Shown here: one piece after another, positions 25,890 through 35,082 of the stretch
Numbering within the stretch: position 1 is the stretch's first letter
How the letters are laid out: every line of letters begins with the position of its first letter
The notes under the pieces: generated by a model
What the model saw: only the letters and a program-made list of their open reading frames with translations
Told to the model about the DNA's origin: nothing
The model's database searches: none
Program-made: the position numbers and the translations under genes
DNA from: an uncultured Lachnospiraceae bacterium
GTDB lineage: Bacteria; Bacillota; Clostridia; Lachnospirales; Lachnospiraceae
Assembly: GCA_958402795.1 (NCBI GenBank)
Contig: CATXUX010000003.1
Location: 1-64,000, forward strand
Direction: 5' to 3'
DNA length: 64,000 nucleotides

Positions 25890-26918
25890 TTAGTTATTGA
25901 TCAGCTTATTGTCCTCACTCCAGCTATAGAGCTTGCGGATATCCGCACCGACTGTCTCTGACGGATGCTCTTTTGCTTTCTTGCGAAGCGCCTTGAAGTG
26001 AGCCTGGCCACCCGCGCTGGACATCTCAAGCAGGAAGTCTTTTGCGAATGTTCCGTCCTGAATATCGGAAAGGATCTTCTTCATCGCTTTCTTTGTATCA
26101 TCTGTCACGATCTTCGGTCCGGTAATATAGTCGCCGTACTCTGCTGTGTTGGAAATAGAATATCTCATTCCCTCAAATCCGGACTCATAGATCAGATCTA
26201 CGATCAGCTTCATCTCATGAATACACTCAAAGTATGCGTTCCGCGGATCATATCCTGCTTCAACCAGTGTATCAAATCCTGCCTGCATCAGTGCGCACAC
26301 ACCACCGCAGAGTACCGCCTGCTCGCCGAACAGGTCTGTCTCTGTCTCAATTCTGAATGTAGTCTCAAGAACGCCTGCTCTTGCGCCGCCGATTCCTGCA
26401 GCATATGCAAGTGCCATATCCAGAGCTTTTCCGGTTGCGTCCTGATATACGGCAACCAGACACGGAGTTCCCTTTCCAGCCTGGTACTCGCTTCTTACGG
26501 TATGACCCGGTGCTTTCGGTGCGATCATCGTTACGTCAACATTTGCCGGCGGAACGATCTGTCCGAAATGAATATTAAATCCATGCGCAAACATCAGCAT
26601 GTTTCCTTCTTCCAGATTTGGTTCAATATCATTTTTATAAAGAGCTGCCTGCTTCTCATCATTGATCAGGATCATGATGATGTCTGCTTTTTTTGCAGCC
26701 TCTGCAGCAGTAAATACTTCAAATCCCTGCTCCTCGGCTCTCTTCCAGGATTTGCTTCCCTCGTAAAGACCAATGATCACATCGCAGCCGGACTCTTTCA
26801 GGTTCAGTGCGTGTGCATGTCCCTGACTGCCGTATCCGATAATTGCAATTTTCTTTCCTTCCAGCATAGAAAGGTTACAGTCTTCCTGATAATAGATCTT
26901 TGATTCACTTGTTTCCAT
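25890..26918 (-). CDS. ilvC: Ketol-acid reductoisomerase
   Basis: A 342-residue class I enzyme that isomerises and reduces acetolactate to dihydroxyisovalerate in valine, leucine and isoleucine synthesis. The NADPH-binding loop GYGSQGHAHA is at residues 28-37, and the knotted C-terminal domain contains the metal ligands in EQAVLCGG and the family C-terminal tail. The ATG at 26918 follows AGGAGGA; a longer open frame upstream is not needed. It lies 90 bp after ilvN in the same direction. The catalytic subunit gene ilvB is not in this window. Confidence 0.96.
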   Translation of the reverse strand: METSESKIYYQEDCNLSMLEGKKIAIIGYGSQGHAHALNLKESGCDVIIGLYEGSKSWKRAEEQGFEVFTAAEAAKKADIIMILINDEKQAALYKNDIEPNLEEGNMLMFAHGFNIHFGQIVPPANVDVTMIAPKAPGHTVRSEYQAGKGTPCLVAVYQDATGKALDMALAYAAGIGGARAGVLETTFRIETETDLFGEQAVLCGGVCALMQAGFDTLVEAGYDPRNAYFECIHEMKLIVDLIYESGFEGMRYSISNTAEYGDYITGPKIVTDDTKKAMKKILSDIQDGTFAKDFLLEMSSAGGQAHFKALRKKAKEHPSETVGADIRKLYSWSEDNKLINN

Positions 26919-27008
26919 TTCGAAAAATCCTCCTGTCTTGTTTGGCTGAACAGAGCTTATCCGCCAATATTCACATGATTTTGCCAAAAGGGCAATGCCT
27001 TTCACCGT

Positions 27009-27509
27009 TTAATCCAGATATGTAACGTCCTTACTTCCTCTGGATAATCCGGTGATTCCGGTTCTTGCCAGCTCCAGAATTTCATAGCCGTCCAACAGCT
27101 TCAGAAACGCCTCCAGTTTGGACTGATTTCCCGTCAGTTCCGCTACCAGAGACTCATTTTCCACATCCACGATCTTGGCGCGGAAAATATCGGCAATCGA
27201 AATCACCTCCGACCGCTGCTGCGCATTGGCGCGGATCTTAACCATGATCAGCTCCCGGAATACAGATTCCCCTTCTTTCAGGAGCTTGATCTCGCGGACA
27301 TCCTCCAGCTTGCGAAGCTGCTTCTCGATCTGTTCCAGAATCAGCTCGTCCCCGGTCGTCACGACGGTGATCCTCGTATACTTCGGATCCGCTGTCATCC
27401 CTGCCGTGATGCTGTCTATGCTGTACCCGCGTCTGCTGAACAATCCGGCAATCCGGCTTAACACACCTGCATTGTTGTCGACCAGCAAAGAATATACCTG
27501 CTTTCTCAT
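27009..27509 (-). CDS. ilvN: Acetolactate synthase small (regulatory) subunit
   Basis: A 166-residue protein with an N-terminal ACT domain (YSLLVDNNAGVLSRIAGLFSRRGY begins at residue 6) that binds valine for feedback control, and a C-terminal domain that contacts the large subunit. The usual name in many genomes is ilvH or ilvN. The start at 27509 has a moderate GCAGGGTG ribosome binding site. It begins an ilvN-ilvC unit directly after the galE terminator, with an AT-rich TATAAT-like box but no clear -35. Confidence 0.93.
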   Translation of the reverse strand: MRKQVYSLLVDNNAGVLSRIAGLFSRRGYSIDSITAGMTADPKYTRITVVTTGDELILEQIEKQLRKLEDVREIKLLKEGESVFRELIMVKIRANAQQRSEVISIADIFRAKIVDVENESLVAELTGNQSKLEAFLKLLDGYEILELARTGITGLSRGSKDVTYLD

Positions 27510-27546
27510 ACTACACCCTGCTTTCTTTTTCGAATTATAGTCTTAT

Positions 27547-27584
27547 ATCATGAAAAAACAGAGTACGCTCTGTTTTTTCATGAT
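27547..27584 (-). terminator. galE terminator, probably bidirectional
   Basis: Perfect 17 bp arms (27547-27563 and 27568-27584) around a TACG loop; the arms contain ACAGAG and CTCTGTTTTTT, so a T-rich side is present on both strands. It lies about 38 bp after the galE stop. Confidence 0.8.
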
Positions 27585-27622
27585 AACAACTTTTCTGTTA
27601 CTTGTCAATACCTAAAATCATC

Positions 27623-28639
27623 TTAACTTCTATATCCGTCCGGATTGTTGGACTGCCAGCGCCACGAATCCGCACACATTTCCTCAATACCGCGCTCTGC
27701 AACCCATCCAAGTTCCTCTTTTGCCTTAGACGCATCACAGTAGCAGGTCGCGATATCTCCTGCTCTTCTTGGTTTGATCTCGTACGGAATCTTTTTGCCG
27801 CACGCCTTCTCATATGCCTTTACTACATCAAGCACGCTGTAGCCGATACCTGTTCCAAGGTTATAGATATGAACACCTTTAGAAGTCTTCATTTTTTCAA
27901 TTGCCTTTACATGTCCAATTGCAAGATCGACTACATGGATGTAATCGCGGACACCGGTTCCGTCCGGCGTATCATAGTCATTGCCAAACACGCCGAGGTG
28001 ATCCAGCTTGCCGACTGCGACCTGTGCAATATACGGCACCAGATTGTTCGGGATTCCTTTCGGATCCTCACCGATCCTGCCGGACTCATGCGCTCCGATC
28101 GGGTTAAAATAACGAAGCAGCATCACGTTCCACTCCGGATCTCCCACATGCAGGTCCGTCAAGATCTGTTCCAGCATGCCTTTTGTCTGTCCATATGGAT
28201 TCGTGATCTGTCCCTTCGGGCAATTCTCTGTGATCGGGATCTCTGCCGGATCACCATATACGGTTGCCGAAGAGCTGAAGATCATATTCTTGCAGCCATG
28301 CTTTCTCATAACATCACAAAGGATCAGCGTGCCGGTAATGTTATTGTGATAATATTCCCACGGTTTGGCGACCGACTCTCCGACTGCTTTCAGTCCGGCG
28401 AAGTTGATGACCGCCTCAATGTCTTCCTTTTCAAAAATCGGTTCCAGATCCTCCCGGTTCAGGATATCGCCCTTGTAAAATTTCAGAGATTTTCCGGTAA
28501 TCTCCTGTACCCGCTCCAAAGCAACTTCGCTGGAGTTGTAAAGATTGTCGATCACGACTACTTCATAGTCTCTGTTTAAAAGCTCCACACATGTATGACT
28601 TCCGATATATCCTGCTCCGCCTGCTACTAAAATTGCCAT
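27623..28639 (-). CDS. galE: UDP-glucose 4-epimerase
   Basis: A 338-residue short-chain dehydrogenase-type epimerase interconverting UDP-glucose and UDP-galactose (some also the N-acetyl forms). The NAD-binding GGAGYIGSHT starts at residue 7, the serine/threonine motif is FSSSATVYG, and the catalytic tyrosine-lysine pair is in NPYGQTKGM. The ATG at 28639 follows AAAAGGAG. It is the second gene after a nucleotidyltransferase, 29 bp apart, so the pair probably makes or recycles UDP-sugars. Confidence 0.95.
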   Translation of the reverse strand: MAILVAGGAGYIGSHTCVELLNRDYEVVVIDNLYNSSEVALERVQEITGKSLKFYKGDILNREDLEPIFEKEDIEAVINFAGLKAVGESVAKPWEYYHNNITGTLILCDVMRKHGCKNMIFSSSATVYGDPAEIPITENCPKGQITNPYGQTKGMLEQILTDLHVGDPEWNVMLLRYFNPIGAHESGRIGEDPKGIPNNLVPYIAQVAVGKLDHLGVFGNDYDTPDGTGVRDYIHVVDLAIGHVKAIEKMKTSKGVHIYNLGTGIGYSVLDVVKAYEKACGKKIPYEIKPRRAGDIATCYCDASKAKEELGWVAERGIEEMCADSWRWQSNNPDGYRS

Positions 28640-28668
28640 GACTTTTTCTCCTTTTCACAATTCATTTT

Positions 28669-29589
28669 TCATGTCCAGAGGTGTTCCGGGTATACTCCCG
28701 CTTCCTTTAACCTCTGAACGGCATCTACGACAGCCTGCTTATCCTCTTTGTAAGTAATTCCATACCAGCGGTCTTCCGAACGAAGTACTTTTACATCCGC
28801 CTTCCCTTCATCGATCAGTTCACCGACTACGGATGGCAGGAAATACTCACACTTCATCGGATTCTCTTTCAGTCCTTTCTCCAGAAATGCCGGGAATCGC
28901 GCCTCCAGCTCTTTCAGAATACTTGACGAAAATCCAAATAAATTCATTGATACGATGCAGTCCGGAGAAACCGGTGTCCATGTTGCACCGCCATCCTCGG
29001 AAAATGCCGTGCCCATCCCCTTCTTTTCAATCCGGGTACGCTCGGTGATCCCGGTCAGGAATCCGTCCGCATCCATTTCACAGATCCCTCTGGATACATA
29101 TCCATTCTCCGTCAGTGTATTAGAAAGGATGTATCCGACCATCGCATAGTGATATTTTGTATCATCTTCGTTTGCCGACAGGTAATCATAAATCTCCCGG
29201 AATGCATGCACGCCATAGTAATCATCTGCGTTGATCACGGCAAACGGTCCGTCTATCACATCCTTGCAGCTCAGGATCGCGTGTCCGGTTCCGAACGGTT
29301 TCGTACGCCCCTCGGGGACTGTGAATTTCCCGGGCAGTGTGTCCAGTTCCTGATAAACATACTCCACATCCATGTACTGACTGATCCGGTCGCCGATTCC
29401 TGCCCGGAACTCCTGCTCAATAGCCTTTTTGATGATAAACACAACCTTTTCAAATCCGGCTCGTTTTGCATCGTAGATGGAAAAATCCATAATAATATGA
29501 CCGTCTGCATCAACCGGATCGATCTGCTTGAGACCTCCGTAGCGGCTGCCCATTCCCGCGGCCATGATGACCAGTACCGGTTTTTTCAT
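28669..29589 (-). CDS. Sugar-phosphate nucleotidyltransferase
   Basis: A 306-residue GT-A-fold nucleotidyltransferase. The N-terminal VIMAAGMGSRYGGLKQI is the nucleotide-binding signature, and INADDYYG provides the metal-binding aspartates. Members of this group are often annotated as UTP-glucose-1-phosphate uridylyltransferase-like, yet the sequence is not a classical GalU. Being upstream of galE, a UTP-dependent sugar-1-phosphate activation is likely. Start at 29589 follows GGAGGATG, and a good promoter lies upstream. Confidence 0.82.
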   Translation of the reverse strand: MKKPVLVIMAAGMGSRYGGLKQIDPVDADGHIIMDFSIYDAKRAGFEKVVFIIKKAIEQEFRAGIGDRISQYMDVEYVYQELDTLPGKFTVPEGRTKPFGTGHAILSCKDVIDGPFAVINADDYYGVHAFREIYDYLSANEDDTKYHYAMVGYILSNTLTENGYVSRGICEMDADGFLTGITERTRIEKKGMGTAFSEDGGATWTPVSPDCIVSMNLFGFSSSILKELEARFPAFLEKGLKENPMKCEYFLPSVVGELIDEGKADVKVLRSEDRWYGITYKEDKQAVVDAVQRLKEAGVYPEHLWT

Positions 29590-29623
29590 CTGACATCCTC
29601 CCTTTCATCTGGATTCTATTGTT

Positions 29624-29652
29624 ATTATACGTTCCTGGTTTTGACGATTCAA
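29624..29652 (-). promoter_or_regulatory. Promoter of the nucleotidyltransferase-galE operon
   Basis: On the minus strand: -35 TTGAAT (29652-29647), 17 bp, -10 TATAAT (29629-29624), 35 bp before the start codon. Confidence 0.75.
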
Positions 29653-29701
29653 TGAACGAAACGTGCAATATCCCCTGAAAACATGTAATTATGTTGCGCG
29701 G

Positions 29702-31582
29702 TTATTGTGCCGCGATCTGTTCTGCAAGATCATTCAGGTAAACCCATCGGTCCATTTTCTCTTCCAGAGCAGTCTCCGCCAGCTCCTTCTGTGCCGTCAG
29801 TTCCGAAAGTTTTGCAGAATTCGTCGCATTTGCCATCATGTCCTGTTCAAGCATTTCTATTCTCTCTTCCAACGCTGCAATCTCTTCCTCGATCGTCTCA
29901 TACTCCCGCTGTTCCTTAAATGTAAATTTCAGTTTGACCGGCTGATTCTTCTTCCAGTCCTTCCGGTTTGCTTTGCCAGTGTCTGTGCTTTCATCCCTGC
30001 CGTTTCCACAGGAGACGTCTCCTTTGATCATTTTTCCGTGATTTCCACTTTGTCCGGACGTACCGTTCCCTGAATCATTTTCTGCATTTGCCTGCTGCAC
30101 TGCCTCCAGATAATCCGTGTAATTACCTTCATACTGACGCAGACGCCCTTCCCCTTCAAATGCAAAAATCCGCTCTGCCATGTTATCCAGAAAATACCGG
30201 TCATGGGATACCGCGATCACAATCCCGCTGAATGAGTCCAGATAGTCTTCCAGAATTGTAAGCGTCGGAATATCCAGATCATTGGTCGGCTCGTCCAGAA
30301 GAAGCACATTGGGCGCACCCATAAGCACCTTCAGCAGATACAGCCTGCGCCGCTCTCCGCCTGAGAGCTTCTCGACCGGAGTATACTGCATCGCAGAGTC
30401 AAACAGAAAACGCTCCAGCATCTGGGATGCCGTGATCCGTCCCTCCTTCGTCGGAACATATTCCGCCACATCCCGGATATAGTCGATCACCCGCTGCTTT
30501 CCATCCATGTCCGGAACTTCCTGCGCATAATATCCGATCCGGATCGTATCGCCGATTACCACCTCTCCGGAATCCGGCTGAAGTTCTCCCGCAATCATCT
30601 TCATCAGTGTCGATTTTCCACATCCGTTCGGGCCGATGATCCCTAACCGCTGGTTCTTCAGAACAATATAGTCAAAATCATCGATCAATACCCGTTCCTC
30701 ATAACTTTTACATATGTGATGCAGTTCTATCGTTTTCTTTCCCATCCGGACACCGACCGAATCCAGCTCCACATTTCCATCCTGTACCGGCGCTTTTCCG
30801 GCCTTTAATGCCTCAAGACGTTCCAGTCTCGCCCGCTGCTTCGTGCTCCTTGCGCGGCATCCCCGCTTCGCCCACTCCAATTCCATGCGAAGCATACTCT
30901 GGCGCTTGCGCTCTGACGCCAGCTCCATTTCTTCGCGCTGCGCTTTCAGCTCCAGAAATTCCGAATAATTTGCCGTATACGAATACAGCTTTCCATGGCT
31001 GATCTCCAGAATCCGGTTCGTCACACGGTCGAGGAAATACCGGTCATGCGTCACCATCACAACCACGCCCCGGAACCTGCGCAGATAATCCTCCAGCCAT
31101 GCCGCCATATCATTGTCTATATGGTTCGTCGGCTCATCCAGAATCAGTACATCTGCCGGTTCCAGCAGTGCCCGCGCCAGCGCGACACGCTTCCTTTGCC
31201 CGCCGGATAAATGCTCAATCTGTGCATCATGTTCTGTGATCCCAAGATGATTCAATATTGTTTTCGCATCCGCTTCTCTCTCCCATTCGGACACATTACT
31301 TTCATTCTGCCCTTCCCCCACAACATAAGAAAGCACGGACGCGCCGTCCGGGAACTTCGGATTCTGCGGAAGGTATGTCATCCGGATGCCGTTCTGGACT
31401 ATCACCTGCCCGCTGTCCGGCTCTTCCATACCGGAAATGATTTTCAGCAGTGTCGTCTTTCCTGTGCCATTGATCCCGATCACACCAATCTTGTCGCCTT
31501 CCTGGATTCCATAAGAGACATCATCAAAAATCCTTTTTTCCCCGAAAACTTTCGTGATATGTTCGATATTTAAAACATTCAT
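29702..31582 (-). CDS. ABC-F family ATP-binding protein
   Basis: A 626-residue soluble protein with two ABC ATPase domains and no transmembrane segment. Walker A motifs are GINGTGKTT (near residue 36) and GPNGCGKST (near residue 315); signature motifs are LSGGQRKRV and LSGGERRRL. A helical linker (residues about 225-275) joins the domains, and a charged coiled-coil C-terminal extension (about 520-626) is of the Uup/YfmR type. ABC-F proteins act on the ribosome in translation stalling, and some give antibiotic resistance; housekeeping is more likely here. It stands alone, starting 65 bp before the long intergenic repeat. Confidence 0.9.
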   Translation of the reverse strand: MNVLNIEHITKVFGEKRIFDDVSYGIQEGDKIGVIGINGTGKTTLLKIISGMEEPDSGQVIVQNGIRMTYLPQNPKFPDGASVLSYVVGEGQNESNVSEWEREADAKTILNHLGITEHDAQIEHLSGGQRKRVALARALLEPADVLILDEPTNHIDNDMAAWLEDYLRRFRGVVVMVTHDRYFLDRVTNRILEISHGKLYSYTANYSEFLELKAQREEMELASERKRQSMLRMELEWAKRGCRARSTKQRARLERLEALKAGKAPVQDGNVELDSVGVRMGKKTIELHHICKSYEERVLIDDFDYIVLKNQRLGIIGPNGCGKSTLMKMIAGELQPDSGEVVIGDTIRIGYYAQEVPDMDGKQRVIDYIRDVAEYVPTKEGRITASQMLERFLFDSAMQYTPVEKLSGGERRRLYLLKVLMGAPNVLLLDEPTNDLDIPTLTILEDYLDSFSGIVIAVSHDRYFLDNMAERIFAFEGEGRLRQYEGNYTDYLEAVQQANAENDSGNGTSGQSGNHGKMIKGDVSCGNGRDESTDTGKANRKDWKKNQPVKLKFTFKEQREYETIEEEIAALEERIEMLEQDMMANATNSAKLSELTAQKELAETALEEKMDRWVYLNDLAEQIAAQ

Positions 31583-31647
31583 ATAAAATCCTTTTTAACC
31601 TCTCATGACAAAATACGATGTTACACTCTTTATGCCTGTATCATCAT

Positions 31648-31846
31648 ATGAGTTGCCCGACAAATGAACTTTTTATGAGTCAACCCGTGATTTTTTCGTG
31701 CTTCACACTCTCAAAATCACGGAAAACATTCGGAATTCGCTCATTTTTTCTATAAAAAATGGCTACTTCCTCATGTTTTGACGGGACTCATAGGCACAAG
31801 TCCGTATGCAAGCATCCGGATTGTGTCCATTTGTCCCTTGACTCAT
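31648..31846. repeat. Intergenic palindromic repeat, copy 2 (199 bp)
   Basis: Same ends as the element at 23919-24014 (ATGAGTTGCCCGACAAATG to CCCTTGACTCAT), but with about 103 bp of extra sequence in the middle. The extra part has its own inverted repeats, GTGATTTT/AAAATCAC and CATTTTTT/AAAAAATG. It overlaps the last 84 bp of the phosphatase gene. Confidence 0.72.
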
Positions 31847-32305
31847 CATATCATAATCGGCAAGAAATTGCAAAAATGCTTCGCACCCCTCCTTCACATC
31901 CCGGTAGGTTGTCTCAAAATCTCCTGTATACCATGGATCCGCAATATCCCTGGGGGAATCCGAAAAATCCAGAAGACGCTTCACCTTTCCTTCCGGGTCA
32001 TCCCCTAAAATCCGCATCATATTCTTTAGATTCCACTGATCCATGCCAAGCAGAAAATCATACTTGTCGTAGTCCGCCCTCGTCATCTGAACCGCATGCT
32101 TTCCGCGAGTAGAAATCCCCAGTTTCCGCAAGATCCGCTGCGTTCCCGGATGCACACCATTTCCGATCTCCTCCCGGCTCGTCGCCGCTGACGCAATCAC
32201 AAAACAATCGCCCAATCCCCTCTTCTCAACCATGTCGCGTAAAACAAACTCAGCCATCGGACTGCGACAAATATTGCCGTGGCAAACAAATAATACTTTT
32301 ATCAT
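31763..32305 (-). CDS. Low-molecular-weight protein tyrosine phosphatase
   Basis: A 180-residue enzyme. The P-loop CX5RS is CHGNICRS at the N-terminus (residues 8-15), and the general acid aspartate is in ADPWYTG. This class dephosphorylates protein tyrosine or arginine residues. The ATG at 32305 follows AGGAGGATTTTC; the longer frame upstream lies in a duplicated non-coding segment. The normal domain ends near residue 153 (FLADYDM). The last 27 residues, starting MSQGTNGHNPDAC, are encoded by the intergenic repeat at 31648-31846, so the tail is probably an acquired extension. The first codons also recur as a fragment near 39.25 kb. Confidence 0.9.
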   Translation of the reverse strand: MIKVLFVCHGNICRSPMAEFVLRDMVEKRGLGDCFVIASAATSREEIGNGVHPGTQRILRKLGISTRGKHAVQMTRADYDKYDFLLGMDQWNLKNMMRILGDDPEGKVKRLLDFSDSPRDIADPWYTGDFETTYRDVKEGCEAFLQFLADYDMMSQGTNGHNPDACIRTCAYESRQNMRK

Positions 32306-32520
32306 AAACGAAAATCCTCCTAAAATGCCGTATTCTGCCTCGATTTGCCGCAGTTTGCCGACTATAAATTTTGCTCTGAGATTGTTAAATTTGTCACAGA
32401 ATAAGCAAAATGCGGCAAATCGAGGCAAGTTGAGGACATGAAACGTAGTCAAAACGTAGTAAGAACAGAGGTGTTTTACTACTGCGAATATTCTATCATA
32501 GATTTTGGACTTTTGGGAGT
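32275..32520. repeat. 246 bp direct repeat, copy A (phosphatase start and leader)
   Basis: This segment matches 39239-39484 without gaps over 246 bp, at roughly 90 percent by eye. It contains the first codons and upstream region of the phosphatase gene, including an inverted repeat with perfect 16 bp arms (32337-32352 and 32411-32426, GCCTCGATTTGCCGCA and complement). Confidence 0.8.
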
Positions 32521-32531
32521 ATAGAATCATT

Positions 32532-32726
32532 TCAGACGCCATCCCGTGAATCCGCCAAACCAAACTTTACATAAATGTAATCATTAACAAATGGCATGAT
32601 CAATGTAAACAGTGAAATCATAATTGTATTCAACCAGAGACAACAGATAAATGTTTCAGGAACTAATATCTTTGCTATTATAACTGCAATCAAGGCTTCT
32701 CCACAATCTATTGCACGCTTAATCAT
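32532..32726 (-). CDS. Small hypothetical membrane protein (64 aa)
   Basis: From the ATG at 32726, which overlaps the stop of the 159 aa gene upstream in an ATGA arrangement, the frame gives 64 residues with two hydrophobic segments (ALIAVIIAKILV and CCLWLNTIMISLFTLIMPFV). Translation is probably coupled to the larger partner. I do not recognise a family. AT-rich compared with the housekeeping genes and inside the segment bracketed by the 246 bp repeats. Confidence 0.6.
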   Translation of the reverse strand: MIKRAIDCGEALIAVIIAKILVPETFICCLWLNTIMISLFTLIMPFVNDYIYVKFGLADSRDGV

Positions 32727-33202
32727 TGATACTTTCCATTCCCAGCTATCATCTTCTCTCTTATAAAATATAAACACACACTGCACAACAACAAGTGAAT
32801 TACAACAAATATAATGGGCGAGAGTGTTGACATAATATACATTATAGAACCTGACGCATCACCCCACTCTTCTATGTGTCCGCCGTTATCTTCATTTTGT
32901 GTCATTATAATTTTTATCAGAAATCCATAGAAAACAGCTAAAACCGAAAACGCTAATACTCCTGACCCTTCTCTTGGAAGAAAATAGAAAATGCATAAAA
33001 ACACCAAAGAAAAAATACAAGCCATACCATGTGCTATTACATATTTTTTCCAAAATTTTGTATCGTCAAAAAAATATTTTTCTTTTGTCTTTTCTCTACA
33101 ATAATGGATAACAACATTTATCACAAATACAAATAGCAATAAACATAGCGGTTTTATAAGCTGCTCAAAGGAGTTGACTACATTATCAAATAATGTGACC
33201 AT
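32723..33202 (-). CDS. Hypothetical membrane protein (159 aa)
   Basis: The ATG at 33202 follows AGGAGGACG and gives 159 residues with four predicted transmembrane segments (about residues 18-36, 55-75, 82-100 and 132-152). The loops carry charged stretches such as YCREKTKEKYFFDD. No conserved motif is recognised. It is transcribed ahead of, and overlaps by 4 bp, the 64 aa membrane protein; together they look like a two-part membrane module of unknown role. Confidence 0.65.
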   Translation of the reverse strand: MVTLFDNVVNSFEQLIKPLCLLLFVFVINVVIHYCREKTKEKYFFDDTKFWKKYVIAHGMACIFSLVFLCIFYFLPREGSGVLAFSVLAVFYGFLIKIIMTQNEDNGGHIEEWGDASGSIMYIMSTLSPIIFVVIHLLLCSVCLYFIREKMIAGNGKYQ

Positions 33203-33444
33203 ATTCTTTCGTCCTCCTGTTGCCTTTTTAATCCGTTGGAATAATACTAAAATCTTTATGCGCCTTAATAAATGCATCCTTCCTTGCATAAATTCCCGAT
33301 TTATTACTCTGATTGCATCACAGATTGCTTAAAGCCAAAATAAACATAATACTGAAAAACGAAACCAGTTAATGTCATCAATCACAATAAAAATCGGATT
33401 GTTTTACCCATCCAACTCGGGATATCTATTTTCTTTCCCACCAA

Positions 33445-34698
33445 TCAATTATCCAGACTGCCCTCATTCAGCAGGAAATCATAGACGCTCATAACCAGCA
33501 CCCCATCGTCATTGTAATACGGCACAGGTGCATCTTTCATAATGATAATCTTTTTGAAGAAATCACCGGTCAGCATCAGAGAGCGCTGCTCCTGTTCCAT
33601 CTTTGCCTGATCTGGAATCGCATAGGCCGACTGGATACAATAACGCTTGGATCCTTTATTGCAAACAAAATCAATTTCCAACTGCTTGCGGATTCCGTGA
33701 CCTTTTTCATTGGTTTTATTCAGAGTGATAACTCCCACATCCACATTGAAGCCGCGTATCTTCAGCTCATTGAAAATGATATTCTCCATAGCATGAGTCC
33801 CTTCCAGTTGACGGAAATTGAGACGGGCATTGCGTAATCCCAAATCGGTAAAGTAATATTTGACTGGTGTGTCAATATACTTCTTCCCTTTAATGTCATA
33901 TCGGACGGCACTGTCAATCAGGAAAGAATCACAAAGATAGTCAATATACCTTTTGATGGTGGTGTTGCTGATGGTTTTCTGCTTGACACTTTTGAAGGTA
34001 GCCGACAACTTTGTCGGGTTTGTAAGCGAGCCGATAGCAGATGAGAGAATGTTCAGAAGTTCCTCTAATTCTGCCCGATTGCGTACATTATGTCTGTCTA
34101 CAATATCCGAAATATAGGTCTCCTCAAACAGCGACTTGAGAAAATTAATCTTTTCTTCCGGACTTGAAATGTTCATGATAGGCGGTAGTCCACCGTAAAG
34201 CATATATTCATTCCAACCGTCCTGTTTCGTCCCCGAATAGACAGACATAAATTCAGCAAAACTGAGAGGATGCATATGAACTTCATCTCCCCGTCCCCGA
34301 AATTCGGTGATCACATCCTTGGACAAAAACCGGGCATTACTTCCTGTCACATATACATCCACATTTTTCATACGAATCAGGCTGTTTAATACAGATTCAA
34401 ACTCTCCCAAAAGCTGCACCTCATCTAGCAGCACATAGTACATTTCATCATCTTCAATCTGCTCCTTGAGATAGGGGTACAGAACTTCTGGATCACGAAA
34501 ACGCTTATTCTCAAAAGAGTCAAACGCAATTTCTATAATGTGCTGTTCATCCACACCTTCTGCCAGCAAATGATCCTTGAACAGATTAAACAACAGGTAG
34601 GACTTTCCACAGCGACGGATGCCAGTCACCACCTTGATAAGTCCATTATGCTTCTTACTGATAAGCTTATTCAAATAGATGTCTCTCTTAATTTCCAT
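33445..34698 (-). CDS. AAA ATPase with DUF4143 domain
   Basis: A 417-residue protein. The N-terminal ATPase domain has Walker A GIRRCGKSYLL (residues 27-37) and Walker B YYVLLDEVQLL; a sensor-like VTGSNARFL follows. The C-terminal half is a DUF4143 domain with the IDFVCNKG segment of PD-(D/E)XK character. This family is common and often multi-copy in gut bacteria; its function is not known, although an association with mobile or defence regions is often noted. Start at 34698 has AAGAAGGG upstream. It lies alone just left of the IS21-family element. Confidence 0.85.
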   Translation of the reverse strand: MEIKRDIYLNKLISKKHNGLIKVVTGIRRCGKSYLLFNLFKDHLLAEGVDEQHIIEIAFDSFENKRFRDPEVLYPYLKEQIEDDEMYYVLLDEVQLLGEFESVLNSLIRMKNVDVYVTGSNARFLSKDVITEFRGRGDEVHMHPLSFAEFMSVYSGTKQDGWNEYMLYGGLPPIMNISSPEEKINFLKSLFEETYISDIVDRHNVRNRAELEELLNILSSAIGSLTNPTKLSATFKSVKQKTISNTTIKRYIDYLCDSFLIDSAVRYDIKGKKYIDTPVKYYFTDLGLRNARLNFRQLEGTHAMENIIFNELKIRGFNVDVGVITLNKTNEKGHGIRKQLEIDFVCNKGSKRYCIQSAYAIPDQAKMEQEQRSLMLTGDFFKKIIIMKDAPVPYYNDDGVLVMSVYDFLLNEGSLDN

Positions 34699-35082
34699 AT
34701 CATAACCCTTCTTTCTACTGAAAATTTTTGCGAGTTATCGCAATTTCATGCAGCAGAATCTATCAGAGAAACATTCCAACCCAAAACTGCAACACTTTAA
34801 AACCCGAAACCAGTATCAACACCTCCTTTGTAAACTTATCTCACTACAATCCTCCATACAAAAACTGAAGATACCCGCATAGCAAACAAACATTATTTTT
34901 TACATTTACAATTATTGTTGTATATTACGGATGAACTGACCATCATTCACGGTCAAATTGATCACCTTTCACGGAGATTTAGATCACTGATCTCGGAAAG
35001 GGATAGTCGGTGATCAAAGTTATTCTTATAATGATGATGGCACACATTTATGTGACTATCATCATAAGGGAGGACGATGATC

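Noticed and set aside
27510..27600. Possible T-box or leader attenuator before ilvN
   Set aside because: The palindrome there is the galE terminator; no T-box sequence, specifier loop or leucine/valine-rich leader peptide is visible.
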